The notes under the pieces: model-generated | Database searches by the model: none | What the model was told of the DNA's origin: nothing | The model's input: the letters and a program-made list of their open reading frames with translations, nothing else | From: Carya illinoinensis | Lineage: Eukaryota; Streptophyta; Magnoliopsida; Fagales; Juglandaceae | NCBI RefSeq assembly: GCF_018687715.1 | Contig: NC_056752.1 | Span: forward strand, 2,666,001-2,730,000 | DNA: 64,000 nucleotides | Direction of reading: 5' to 3' | Shown here: in pieces, positions 34,506-47,400 of the stretch | Position numbering within the stretch: position 1 is the first letter of the stretch | How the letters are laid out: the number at the start of each line of letters is the position of its first letter | Made by a program: the position numbers and the translations under genes

Positions 34506-35737
34506 CGTCATTTTGGAACGAAATTCAAATTTCGTTCCTAAATCCCACTTTTTGGGACGATTTTCAATTCGTCCCAAAGTAATTTCGTCCCAAAAAATCA
34601 TTTTTGTTGTAGTGGTACTCTTCGATCTATCTAATTAGCAAAAAAAGAATATAATTTCAATTCTATATAATATATAATATATTAATTAATATAATCGAGG
34701 TCGCGTACGTTGCTTAATTCTTGCTTCCTAGACCGTCGACTATATATATATATATATATATTAATCATGTTGATACCAATTTGGTTGTTTCATGTGCCGT
34801 GTGTTGAAGCATTAATTCATCATGAAATACAATAATTATATATATTAATTAATCTCAAATGCATGCATGTGTTATAAACTCTCTACTTAATTAATTTCTT
34901 ATAACCTTATAAGTTATATATATATATATATAGGTACGCAAGCTGTCTTTAATTAATTTACTCAGATTTTAATTACGAGGATAGGAATTAAGCTAATTAA
35001 GCTGATGGATCCTACACATTCTATACATAAAAATGAAAGTATATATCCTAGGCTAAGAAATCGTATCAAAACCAGAAAAGAAAAAAAAAATAAAAAAATA
35101 AAAAAATAAAAAAATAAAAAAATAAAAAAGAGATCATGATCATATGCATTATCATTAACTTATAATTAATTAAGCAAAATTATGAAATAGCTAGCAAAAG
35201 CATATATCATGTGTTCCTGCGCCCCCTATATATGCCAATCGATAAGCATGATCATCTGTTCGATCCCTACATATATATCGACATGTCTAATCGTGACTAG
35301 TAGTAACCAAATTACATTCAATAAGAAATGAAATATTAAAAAAAATGAAAAGAATGCGAATTATTTGCGATGATCATAACTTATTAATGCTGCTGCAAGT
35401 TGAACGAATTAATGAGCCCTTAATTATAATATATGGTACAGATACATACTACAAGAAAACTGGCTATTTGTGATTAGTTATTTTTTATGAAAATAATTAT
35501 TTCTTGTTAAAATAAGTATATTTTTATCATAAATAGTCATTTTTATTACAAATAATCCATCATAAATACTTAATTTTCTTGTAGTGAACTTTATAAAATT
35601 AATATTCCACAAGCAACGTACGAGAACGTGTCTTTGATAGTTATAATATCGTATCACCCCATGCCAAGTTCTTCTTCTTCCAATACTCCTAGTAATACTT
35701 TTATTTTTTCTTTCTGAAAAATTTTTCTAACTTCTTA

Positions 35738-35777
<40 letters not shown>

Positions 35778-36527
35778 CCAAAAAGTTAACCCGAATGCAG
35801 GATATATATATATATATAAATATATATCAAACTAAATAAATTAATAATTAGAATGGTGACAATTTAGGTACATTCTCTGTGTCACGTTTCTTACCATCAT
35901 CGTGTATAAATGGATGTATAAAAGTAGATGAATATAATTGACCAGATATATAATATATCGATCTAGAACATGCAACTACAGAATTTTCAAGTTAGAAATG
36001 AGTAGTAGTACTACTTCGTCTAGTAATTGATCAGCATGCATGCTGCATATAATATGCAATAGAATTCAATTATCTTAACATCGAAAGTACTCTTCCTCTC
36101 TCTTGTTTTTTATTTTATTTTTCAATCACTTTCTATATATCTTCTCTACGTTAAAGAAACCCGCCATGATCTGTCATCGATCTCACTCCCCCCTACCCCC
36201 ACCAGACTGAATAGAACCAGATAATATTAACTACGTTTTTCTTTTTTAAGATTTCGACTTAATTTGTTCCCACAGCATGCATGCACATGTTGTGTTCCAA
36301 AAAAAAAAATCACATAAACCTACAAAAAGAATTCTATAAAAATAAATTTACAAATTGATATGACTTGATCATGTGGTACATCAGATTGTAAAATTACTTT
36401 TATTATAAAGTAAATGTAACGGATTCTATGAAAATACATAAGTTAATTTGTAGGTTTACTTTGTGTCTATTGCAATTATCTTTTAATTAAATTATTTTTT
36501 TTGCTTATATTTCCAAAGCAAACTAAG

Positions 36528-37170
36528 AGCATCTTCAATTGATTAGCCAAAGTTAAATGACATTTTTTTTATAAATATGAGATGAATTTAACTTTTGGCT
36601 ATTCTATTCATATAAATCTCCAAATTGGAATAGTTATTTTTTTATATAATAATAAAATAATATAAGATGAATTTATTTTGGATTAATCACATCAAATTCT
36701 CACATTAAATTATTCATTTATTCATTATATAGTAATGAATAATTAATAATTAAAAAATATTTAATTTTTTTAATTATTAATTTATTTAATTTTATCATAT
36801 TTTAACATTTTACCTATTATATAGTAATTAGTAATCATATTCTAATTTATTTAATTAGTTAATAGACATGTACTGCATAGTTCATCAAAATATGGGCACT
36901 TGATGCAAGATAGCGTGCACAAATAAACCCAGAAGACTTGGTGCAGAATTTAATGGAGGTACCCAAAGGAGAAAGAGTTATAAAATAAATAATAAAATAA
37001 AAATTTGATGGTGCTACAGTATACATCAAATTTGGTTTAAGTTTTAAAATTACTGCAGCTAAAAACTACTGTAACTATACATCGCCTAATCTAATGTGGA
37101 TAATTTTGTTGTCCTAATAGCTAAAAAGTGTAAATTTTTTATATTTAGATAATCCGGTGAGAGTGCTGTA
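36528..37170. repeat. MITE-like element in copy B, orthologous to the one at 15,168
   Basis: Left end AGAGCATCTTCAATTG and right end GGTGAGAGTGCTGTAAT. It is longer than its partner in copy A because of about 110 bp near 36,918-37,025 absent from copy A. Confidence 0.45.
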
Positions 37171-38639
37171 ATAAATAAAGTCTCAACACATATTTTACTT
37201 CTATTTGAATTGGAGGAGAGATAGGAAAAAATAGGTAAAATTTCTAGATTCCCGAATCAATTTCGTGCAAGGAGCGAGAAAAATTAGGATGAGAAAAATA
37301 ACGTGACTATTTAGGAAGAGAGAAACTTAGCCGAATGTAGTCAAAAGCTTAAATGACTATTGGATACCTAATCTAATGCATATCACTCTGAGCGCCTCAC
37401 TGTTGGAAGTTGATCCATCATAATATAGCCGACATTTTATGTGGGCTAATATTTATTAAAAGCCCACAAGATGCCCAATATTCCAGAAAGGCCGGCCCAT
37501 GTCAGAGGAAAAAGTAAGAAGATTTAACTAATTAATGAACAGCTACAATACCTGAGACAAAGTAAAAGGATCTTCGTGGCCAGAAGCAGATATTTTTAGA
37601 TATCTATAGTTTCAAATCAAGATTTTGAAGTTTAAGCAAAAACTACATGAAATAAAGTCTATGATAATTGCTAAATAATTTTTGGGTCTTTAATTTACTA
37701 AACAGTTAATAAATATTGTGGAGTCTATATCTCTCTTAGAAATTTTAAAAATTTTCAATTTCATAAAGAAACTTAGAAACTCATGAACTACCATAGGTGG
37801 TTTGTGACATGATCACCCTACATGGTAAAAGAAAGTGCAAAATGATTGAAAGGAGATTAAAAAAAAAAAAAAAATGAAAGTTATGCCTGGTACAAGATTC
37901 TTCTCTTATCTAGATCAGTATATTTTTACCATAAATGAAAATTATTTTGTAGTAATGAGTTGGTACTTTAAGCACTGAGGAGACCTTAGATGATTTGTAA
38001 ATAATAGTAAAAATATAGTAAAAAAAAAATATTGAATAATAATGAATAATAATAAAAAATAAATTATGAAAATTTATGATAAAATATTAAATAGCAATTG
38101 AGTCATCTCTCCACTACTTACCCAAACACGGCCTTAAGCATCGGAGCTAGATCCTTTTCTGATATGCCATTCCAACAGAAAGCAGGCACCCAACTTTGAA
38201 GCTACTTAACTTTGGAGCCCGTCGCAGGGGAGATGATCACCAGAAAACAACAATCATACCCCTTGGAGGGGTCTTGATTGGGATGGGATAGATCCGACCC
38301 TATCCTTGTTCATAATGATCTGTACGTCTGGTCGGATTTATCTCGCATATTGCATGCTTAAAGTGCAGCAAGGTTGGTAGACTACTAGAAAAGAAGCTAA
38401 TAATTATAAATTAAGTCACATCTTGTCCTAAATTATACCTAAACTTTCAGGTAGCTAGTTTAAAATGCAAAGCGTTAGCTCAAGTGGGAAAGTACGTAAG
38501 TAAGTGACTCATCACAGAATATCCAACAACAGTATCCAACGATGATGATAAGAGTAGGAGCTGAAACAACGTGGTCACCACAAAGTATTCAGCGTGGGGT
38601 TGACGTTTCCTGCATGCATCCGACCCATATATGTAATAA

Positions 38640-38703
<64 letters not shown>

Positions 38704-39470
38704 ATTATTATTTTAAACTACTACTCAATCTCAAAATACCACATACTAAATTGATCATGTATATATGAGTTTTCCATTAATAATCAATTAATTCCCATAT
38801 TTCATCCAAAATTAAGAAGTTGATGCATGGGTTTGTGCAGGCTAGCTAATTAGTACAAAACATCCACTTCCATTTGCCATATTAATCCTAGATTCAGATC
38901 AAGTACTGTACTCATTGAAGAAATTTTCTAGAATAAATGGAAAAGAAAACAGATTAAGAAAATAATAACAATAATTGAAGTGGCCGGGAACCAGATCATG
39001 AATGTCTCTATCCACTCAACAGAATTCCTTTCTAGAAAAGCATTAATATATATATGTGTTCTCTACGTATTGACGTACAATGATGGAAACAAGCCATGCG
39101 CCTGAAATGATTTCATGGTTGGTTTGCAAAGTGCATCTTATAACTAATATAAAGAAGAAGAATCTTTATATATATTTTGGGTGATCTGTTTGTTCGATCT
39201 GAAGAAAGTCTTCCATATATATATATAACCCAAACCGCATGCAGTATGCAACTCCACAGAACGAGCCTATCTAGGCAAAGACCTTTTAACTCTGTTTTTC
39301 TTTATGTTTCGTGCCATGTCCTTTATATATATTCAAACAATGCTGATCTACCTTTACGTACGCAACCATTTGGTAGAGAGCAGACATTGCCGGTTAAAAT
39401 GGGCGAGTGTGTACTCCAAAATCTATTTTATTTTCTGTATTTGGTAGTTTATGGTTTGTATATAGGGAAA

Positions 39471-39691
39471 GAGAAATACTTTTTGCAGTCGGGAGATGCA
39501 GTCGGCGTGCAGTCGGCTGTAAAAAAAAATTAATATGGGACCTACATGAAAAAAAAAATTATTTTTATAACTTTTTATAATTCATGTAGGTCCCCTTGAA
39601 TATAAAAAAGTTTTTTTATAATTTTTTTTTATTCATTCCATATAGTCGACTGCACGCCGACTATATATGGCGACTGTATATAACAAAGCTG
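39471..39691. mobile_element. Mutator-like MITE, 221 bp, only in copy B
   Basis: Flanked by the perfect 9-bp repeat ATAGGGAAA (39,462-39,470 and 39,692-39,700); copy A has the empty site near 18,475-18,490. The ends contain TTTGCAGTCGG and, inverted, ACAGTCGCC in imperfect inverted repeats, and GCAGTCGGCGTGCAGTCGG is mirrored at the right end. It belongs to a different family from the 213-bp MITE in copy A. Confidence 0.78.
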
Positions 39692-40845
39692 ATAGGGAAA
39701 TGGTAGTGACAGGCTAACAACCCATTTACAATATATAAAAACTGGTTGTAAATGGTGTGTTTATTTTTTAGTATTTTTTTAAATATAAAATACACACACA
39801 AATGATTTATAAAAAATAACACTTATTACCTTTCATTAGTACCGATCATCGGCGGCTACAAGACCACCTTATATAAGGTAAAAGTTTGAACTGGTAAAAC
39901 TTTTGCGTACGCTGTCTTTTTTTGTACAATTATTTTTTGGGTTGCACTACAGCCGCTGGAGCTACCGCTAATGATTTTTGTGTGTGTGTGTGTGTTTTCT
40001 TTTTTTTTTTTTGTAACACTTATATATATATTTTTTAAAATATAATATTATTAAAAAAAACTTACTTAATCATTCAATAAAAAAATTAAAAAATAATGCT
40101 GAGCTACCAACGGGCTTCCCAACATTTTCTTATTTTTTTTAATAAAAAATCAGTTTATAAAATGTATAATTATTATATAATTTCTTAAAATAAATAAATA
40201 AATATGAGATTTATATTAAAAATATTAATTTTTAATTTATTTTTTTTAAATTAGAGTAATGTTACTGAACTTCTCCAACTTCTACATATTATATTTTTTT
40301 AAAATTTAAAATTTTTTAAATTTTATTTTAAATTTATTCTTTTTAAATAAATTGTATTTTTTTATTTATTATTTATATATTAAATATTTGATAAAAGAAA
40401 AAAATAATAAAAATTAAAAAGATATAATATATGAAAGTTGTGAAAATAATAAAAAATTTGTGTACCTTTTTATCCTCAGCTGTGGGCGTAGAGTCGTAGA
40501 CCCACCCAACCATTATTGTGTTATTGTTTTCCGAGCTCATTATCTACATTTGTACGTAAATATTACTCTTCGATCAGAGAGCGCCAGTACGTACGGACCC
40601 TTCGATCGTATGACCAAGACAATGGCACGCGCAAAGTTTGTGTACGTTTGAAATATAGGAAATGATAGGTTATAACCTTCTTAGAGCACTCCAATAAATT
40701 TTTCTTTCTATTTTTTTAAATATATCACTAAATTTTATTTTTTTATTTTATATATTAATTTTTATAATACATCATATATCAGCTTATTTATTTTTTTCAT
40801 ATTATTTTAATATTATACTTTTTAATATCTTATAAAAAAAAGTAT

Positions 40846-42184
40846 TATTGAACTCAAGGTTTCAAGTTTCATGTGATTATAAATCTACACATGGATTTTG
40901 ATGATAACAAATGAATTCAAAGAATAAAGAAGTCTCAAGCTCAAGTTGTCTACACAATGGAGTCAAGCACATCAAGGAAACAAGCATGACCAAGAAGGGA
41001 ACAAGTTCACATTAAAATTATAGAGTAATGTTGTAAATCTCTTCAAAATTCGAAATTAGGATTAATGCTCAAAATTAATATTTTATCATAAAACATTAAA
41101 ATACATTTTCCACATGTGCATGAATATTTTTGAAAATTAAATTTGAAAATTTTGAAAGATGATTGATTGTCATCTTTTGCATGTGCATGCCTTGATTAAA
41201 TGGTTGAACTTTAAAAATATTAAAGATGATTGATTGTCATCTTTCACATGTGCATGTTTTATTTGAATATTTTCAAAAGTGATTGATGCTTTTTTAGACT
41301 TATACAAAAAGTAAAAGATTAGATTTGAATTTTTTGAAAATGAAAGTGTGCTCATTTTGTCATATGCCAAAAGTAAAAGATTAGGTTTGATTTTTTTGAA
41401 AAAGTGAATGATGTTGTCTTTGACAATTGAAAAAGAAGAACCTTTTATTTGAATTCTTTGAAAAAGTGAATGATGTTGTCTTTGACAATTGAAAAAGAAG
41501 AACCTTTTATTTGAATTTTTTGAAAAAGTGAATGATGTTGTCTTTGACATGTGAATCTTTTTAAATTTGAATATGAAGTCTCATATGCCTATAAATAGAT
41601 CATTTGAGAGCTTTACATTCACAACACCAAGAGCATACAACTTTCATTCAAACCTTTCATTCTCTCTTTTCTAAACATTGAGCCTTAATTCCTGTTCATT
41701 TTGAGAGATATAGTTTGCGCTGTATTGTTCTTATTTCACTCATTGAGGAGTGTTTTCTGATAACCTACCCACTATCAGCTTTTGTATCAGAAAAAGGGTG
41801 TGTATAACCCTTGTGTGTGTAGAAAGTATTCTACACGGGAAATAGTTGAATCACCACGTGTAAGGTGATTGCAAGTGTAGAGGGTGTTCTACACGGATCC
41901 TTTGTAGCGGTGTTGTTCAAAGGTGTAATAGGTTTCTACCTCTACCTGAAGGAGGTTGAATAGTGAATTTGGGAATCCTCAAGGGATAGCTTGAGGCGAG
42001 GACGTAGGCAGTGGGGCCGAATCTCGTTAACATACTGAGTTTGCTTCTGTCTTACCCTTATTCTTTATATTTATTGTTATTTCATATTTTGTTTATATTT
42101 TATATTATATATTTGATTTATAATTGTTATTTTTTTTAATACAACTCAATTCACCCCCCTCTTGTGTTAGTCATCTGGGCAATA
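40846..42184. mobile_element. Solo LTR of a Copia-like retrotransposon, 1,339 bp
   Basis: Ends are TATTG and CAATA, flanked by the 5-bp repeat AGTAT (40,841-40,845; 42,185-42,189). The canonical TG...CA ends appear mutated. Internal landmarks fit an LTR: a TATA box (TATAAATA at about 41,590) with leader-like sequence after it, and a tail CTCAATTCACCCCCCTCTTG as in SIRE-type Copia elements. A unit of about 65 bp (GTGAATGATGTTGTCTTTGA) repeats nearly three times at about 41,396-41,550. No internal region or second LTR remains, so it arose by LTR-LTR recombination. It sits inside another insertion unique to copy B. Confidence 0.75.
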
Positions 42185-44314
42185 AGTATAATAAAAAAAA
42201 TTAATTTTAGAGAAAAAAATACAGGAAAAGATAGAAAATAATTAAAATATATTTACATTTATACAATTGCTTCTACATCTAGAGATAATACTGTACACAA
42301 ATGTAAAATAGAAAAAAAATAAAGTATCCGTTAGATGCATGTTTTAGACCATTTTTACTTAAATTTTACATCATCCTAACTCTTCTAGAATGAACTTGAA
42401 TATGTGACATAATTAATTACCAAAATTTCTTTGATAGTTTGGCCATACGTCCGCCCTTGAATAGTAATTAAGTTGTACGATGTCATGATATAAGTCTAGT
42501 AGATCATGAGTGATTATGAATTTTTTATTTTATTTTTATATGCCGGTGGGGTTTCGTACCTAGCTAGTTCTCTCATTTATATATAAGGCTTTACGTAATA
42601 TATGAGCATTTAATATCTCACATTTTATGTTAAATAAATCCTCTCCATTTTATATATAAGAAAATGTTAAAATGTATTTAAGGAAAATTTATTAAAAAAA
42701 AAAATTATTTTTTTTCACGTATTAATTATTGATATGTTGAAAATAATAAAATTTAAAATTTAAAATTTAAATAAAAAAAAACTAACAAAATGAGTCTTGT
42801 AAATAAAAAAGTAAATATATATAACACTGCTCTTTCAATTCAATTTAGAACCCACTTACAAAATTCTATTTAAGACATTAAATAATTGATCAATAAGTAG
42901 AATATTATAAATAATCTTTAATAATTAAGAGTTATTCGACAACCATGATATAGTACTTGCTAAGGGAAAATTATAAAAAAAAATGAAAGTATGTGTGAGA
43001 TATAGAACTTACGAGAAGATTTTTTTTCAATAATTAAATATTGCATTAAGAGATTATAAGAGAATGAAAGTAAAAGTGATGGTGGTAGCATTACACATAA
43101 CTATTACATAATTTTATATAGCTTTTTAGAAATATTATTATTTTTTAAAGATTTGCCTGATTTTAATGAGATGAAAATTTTCATTCAACAGCCCTACACT
43201 ATAGGGAAAAAAAATTCTATTCAATCCATGTAATTTAAAACTGCCGAATAAAATTAGACCCGTTTAGATTTTGAGTTGATTTTAACTCATCTCATTTTAG
43301 TGTTATAATTTTTTTCAATTTTTATATAAAATGTAATAAATAATTTAACTTTTTCAAATCTCAAAACAATAATAATATTTAAAAATAATATTATAATAAT
43401 ATTTTATTCAACTTTTAATTTTTATTTCTCAACTCATCTAATTAATTATCTTAACTTACATCATTTTATTTTATTTTTTCTAATTATTACAATTTTTCTA
43501 AATTCTTACTTAAAATGTAATAAATAATTCAAATTTTTTAAAATTTAAAATAAAAATTATATTTAATTTTTAATAAAATATCTCATTTTATTTGATCTAA
43601 ATTATATAATAAAACGAGATTTCAAATAATTAATAATTAAACAATGAACGATGAACCCTTTATTCATCAACTTCTAATAATTCCACGATAAGGTATTGCG
43701 TGTTTCAATTAAAATAATTGCATCATAATGTAACAGAAGTCAAAGTTAAGGAGGAGTGCCCCGTCATACTTTACCTCTTTCCTGTTCACACGCCTCTGGT
43801 GTTGCTGTTCTACAGAGTTTCCAAGGTTGGAGTTTTGGACTATATTTTAATTAATGCCGACAGGTAGAAAAGTTGAAATAATGTTACCCGTTTGGAAAAT
43901 GATGAATAACTACTCATTTAACAATTTTTTTTAAGATTGTTTTAAATATTATTTTATTAATAAATTATAAATAAATTATACTAGAATTGTAAGGTGACGC
44001 GCTTTTAGTCAAAGAGCTTTATCATAAGTCTATATATTAAAAATCATATTTTTTCTTAAAATTTTTATTTTTAAATTAATTAAAATTTTCTATTTATAAT
44101 CTATATATTATAGATTGGATTAAAAAAAAAATTATAATGTATGGCGTGTATTTATATTTAAAATTTTTCTTGGTCAAATTCTGGAGAGATAGAGACCAAC
44201 GTGGAAACCTCACTATTCGTCTCGGGAAATTCATTTATGGCTTTGTTTTCAGCGAGGCAAAAGTGAGCTCCGTTCCAGAACTAGGAGGAGTACATTTCCT
44301 TTTGGCTTCTTTTG

Positions 44315-44319
<5 letters not shown>

Positions 44320-44350
<31 letters not shown>
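44320..44350 (+). repeat. CT microsatellite ahead of the sulfotransferase-like gene
   Basis: An uninterrupted CT run about 130 bp upstream of the ATG, probably in the 5' leader or core promoter. CT-rich leaders are common in plant genes and can affect expression. Confidence 0.6.
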
Positions 44351-44354
<4 letters not shown>

Positions 44355-44476
44355 TCGAAGGACTTGGCAGCTTGGTGAAAGAAACGGAAGGGTGCGTCAT
44401 GAGCTGCGCAATCTGAGGTCTGCCTTTTGCTTCGAAGACCCTCTTTCTCTGTTTTCTCTTCTTCTATGAGAAAGCA

Positions 44477-47400
44477 ATGGCGGAAGAAATGTGTTTCTTC
44501 AACAAGGTGCCCCTGGCTCACTCCGTCATCTTCTTCTTAATTATTATCTGTTCCTCGCATTACCTTTTGAATTCAACTTTTTGTTTAAAATAGAGGAGCG
44601 GACTTTTTATTTTGAAATTTTTTGGTGGAAATTTTTTATTTTTGTGAAATGGGTATGGAACAATTTCCTGTTGGTCTTGAAGGATAATGGTCTTCGTTTT
44701 CTCTTTCCCTCTTTCTCTTCTCTTCCGTCTTTGTTATTTTTATTTTCCTTCCTTTGACTTGGATATAAATCTTGCTATGGAAAAAAATAAAGTAAGTAAA
44801 TTTCATTATCATGATTGATGGGTATTGAAGAAAGATATAGATGGGTTTATGAAGAATGCTTGGTATTCCTCTGCATGTTCCGCTCTGGGTTTCAGCTGCA
44901 TAAAAATTTTATCTTGCTTATGGCTTATCTATCTCTACCAGTATAAAATTAAGCTTTATTCCCATGTCCACCAAGTGGCTTTTTCTCTGGAGTTGAAATC
45001 TAGTGGTTATGTGATATATGTGCCGTGATTTGAAAACATTATATACACTAGAAATCTAGTGGTTCTGTGATATAGTTAGGGTACTGTAACCAGCTCTCTC
45101 AACACATGCTTAAAATCTAATGATATAAATGTCATACCATATCTTACAATCCCCCGTTGCAAAATGTTTAATTTTATTTTGGTTTTTATTTTCTCTGTGG
45201 GTCACAGGATACTTTCGTACTAAAGCCTCCAAAGAGATCTCCATTTTTATCAAGGATGGTAATCTTAGTGTTTGCAATGGTCTTTGGCGTTTATATCTAC
45301 TCAATCTGTCTAAAGGGGATAAGCACCCACACCAAGACTAAATTTCGGAACCTTCAAGTTATTGAAAGGCCTTGCCATGATAATGGCATTGAGCTATCCG
45401 AAATTCATTACACTCATTTCCCAAAACCTGAAACTTATAGCAGGTAATTCAGAACTTCTGTCTAAGGATTATGTTGGGAGTTCATTCAAATGGGCTGATT
45501 CCATTTTTTTTTTTTACATTGTAACCAGGGCCGAGTGTGAGCATAATCCTGTACAATTCTTTGCCATCTTGTCAATGCAGAGGTCGGGAAGTGGGTGGTT
45601 TGAGACCCTATTAAATAGTCATGTTAATGTAAGCTCCAATGGGGAGATATTCTCTGTTAAGGATAGGAGGAAAAATATTTCTTCCATTTTACAGAATCTG
45701 GATAGAGTATACAATTTGGATTGGTTCAGTAGTGCTTCCAGAAATCAATGCACTGCAGCAGTGGGCTTCAAGTGGATGCTTAATCAGGTATTAACGTGTT
45801 TGAATCTGTGTTGATAATCGCTTCTCTTTTATCAAGTTCTCTAATAGGGCGCAATTAGCAAAATTTTGTGGCGCTTGACCGTTGATTCAATGTTAAACCA
45901 TGAGAATGAATCGCTCCACGCTTTACCAGTTACAACTCATGGGTAAGTGGAAGTATTCTCATTGGTCCAATTGTGAGAACAGCCGCCGGGTTACTTGCGT
46001 CAAATTAATTTGTCAATTTATTAAGCATTTCAATTTCAGTGGATGATGTCTTCTCTACTTTTAATGAACTGTTATCAACAGTTTCTCTCCAATGAGTGAT
46101 GTGTTGCTTTTATTTCTATTTATACACTTGACCATTAGGTAATAGGACAGATATTCTACTCCTCGCCAAGACTTTCCATGCCAAACTCATTTCTTAGCTT
46201 AATACTTCGGCTTAGCTATGTATGTGCCCTAAAGATTGCAATCATGTAACTGTCTGATTAGGGTCTATCTCTGGGATGCTAATAGTCCAATATAGCATTA
46301 TCTGTAGCAACTTCCCTCCACTAAACTGCTCTGTTTAGCACCTGGTTTATAGCCTAGGGGCATTGTTAGCAACAGATTTTTCAAGTCTCCGATGACTTAT
46401 ATGGGTTTCAATTGGTTGCAGCAAGGTCGGAGTTTTGCATATCACTTGTATTTAAGGGAACAGATTATTTGGTCATGATTTCTTTGTAAATATTTTGTGA
46501 AGGCCGTTTATTTCAATAATTGAATGCTTCTAGTATTATGAAGTAGAATTCTTGCATCTGTTATGTTCGCACAACCTTGCTATTTTTTCTTTCTTTCAGA
46601 TGCTTGCCAATTTTACGGTTTCAGTTTGTAGTCGAATCCTATATGGTTTTTGGCTACTGACTTGTGTAGGTAGAGATTTAGTTGGGAGGGGGTAGAGTGG
46701 TTGTTCTACTCTTCAGTTCCGGAGATTTCTCTCTTAGCAGTTAACTAGATCTCTAATGTGCCTACTGTTTTCTAGCCATATCTAGCAACATATGCAAGGT
46801 TTTGGAGAACAATTGGAAACTCTGGAAACTTCGTATGTGGTTTTTCTTTAAAAGAACTAGTAACATTGGACATGTACATGGCATGAAAGAAAAAGTGAAG
46901 CAACTCTGATGGGTCTAGTAATTTGGTGGTAGTGCCCTACAAAGCACAAAGAGATGACAAAAATATCTCTACTTTTTTTTTTCCCTGCAAAAGGTTTTTT
47001 TTCCTAGTTTAATCATTCATGTAGTGTCTTACAAATCATAATGGGAAGATTCAAATATCTTTACACCTTTAAGCTGTATGTTTGTGCAAGTCCATACTTA
47101 ATTTTGGAAAAACGATTACTATCATGTAAATTTAAGCATTCTATCAATATACATCACAGGAACATATATTTTGTGTCTATATGAATGCATAGTATCAAGT
47201 TTTTGTGTTTGTTTTTAGTTGTGACTGGTGGAAGAGCCAATATATCTTTGCATTGTACATACAGGGATTAATGGAGCACCATAAAGAAATTGTAGAATAC
47301 TTCAATCGTACGGGCGTTTCTGCAATATTTCTCTTCCGAAGAAATTTGTTGCGTCGGATGGTTTCAATGCTTGCCAATTCCTATGATCGATATGCTAAGC

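Larger units (their letters stand above)
23977..34614. mobile_element. CACTA (En/Spm) DNA transposon, 10,638 bp, apparently intact
   Basis: Ends are CACTACAACAAAAA and its inverse TTTTTGTTGTAGTG, flanked by the 3-bp repeat GTA (23,974-23,976; 34,615-34,617). The empty site is visible in copy A near 13,566. Terminal zones hold palindromes built on TTTTGGGACGAAAA; a perfect 28-bp palindrome spans 23,996-24,023. They also hold many copies of the palindrome CGTTCGAACG. Genes inside: a TNP2-type transposase and a Transposase_24-type protein on the minus strand, and a third protein on the plus strand, all without stops and with canonical introns. CACTA elements move by cut-and-paste, and accessory proteins bind subterminal repeats. 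This copy could be autonomous. Confidence 0.95.
23834..44177 (+). repeat. Tandem segmental duplication, copy B (interrupted)
   Basis: The homologous partner of copy A is split into 23,834-23,976 and 34,615-44,177 by the CACTA transposon. Copy B also carries a 221-bp MITE (39,471), a solo LTR (40,846), a longer GA microsatellite (about 38,656-38,700) and an A6T array (about 35,085-35,128) that copy A lacks. Copy B ends about 300 bp upstream of the sulfotransferase-like gene's ATG, so this gene's far upstream sequence exists twice but its coding part once. Confidence 0.93.

Noticed and set aside
41170..41550. 126-codon minus-strand ORF with repeated FSKNSN units
   Set aside because: It is the antisense reading of tandem repeats inside the solo LTR.
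13419..44177. Giant LTR retrotransposon with the two homologous blocks as LTRs
   Set aside because: The repeats are about 9 kb, lack TG...CA ends, primer-binding site and internal gag-pol, and the spacer between them is not retrotransposon-like. Tandem duplication fits better.
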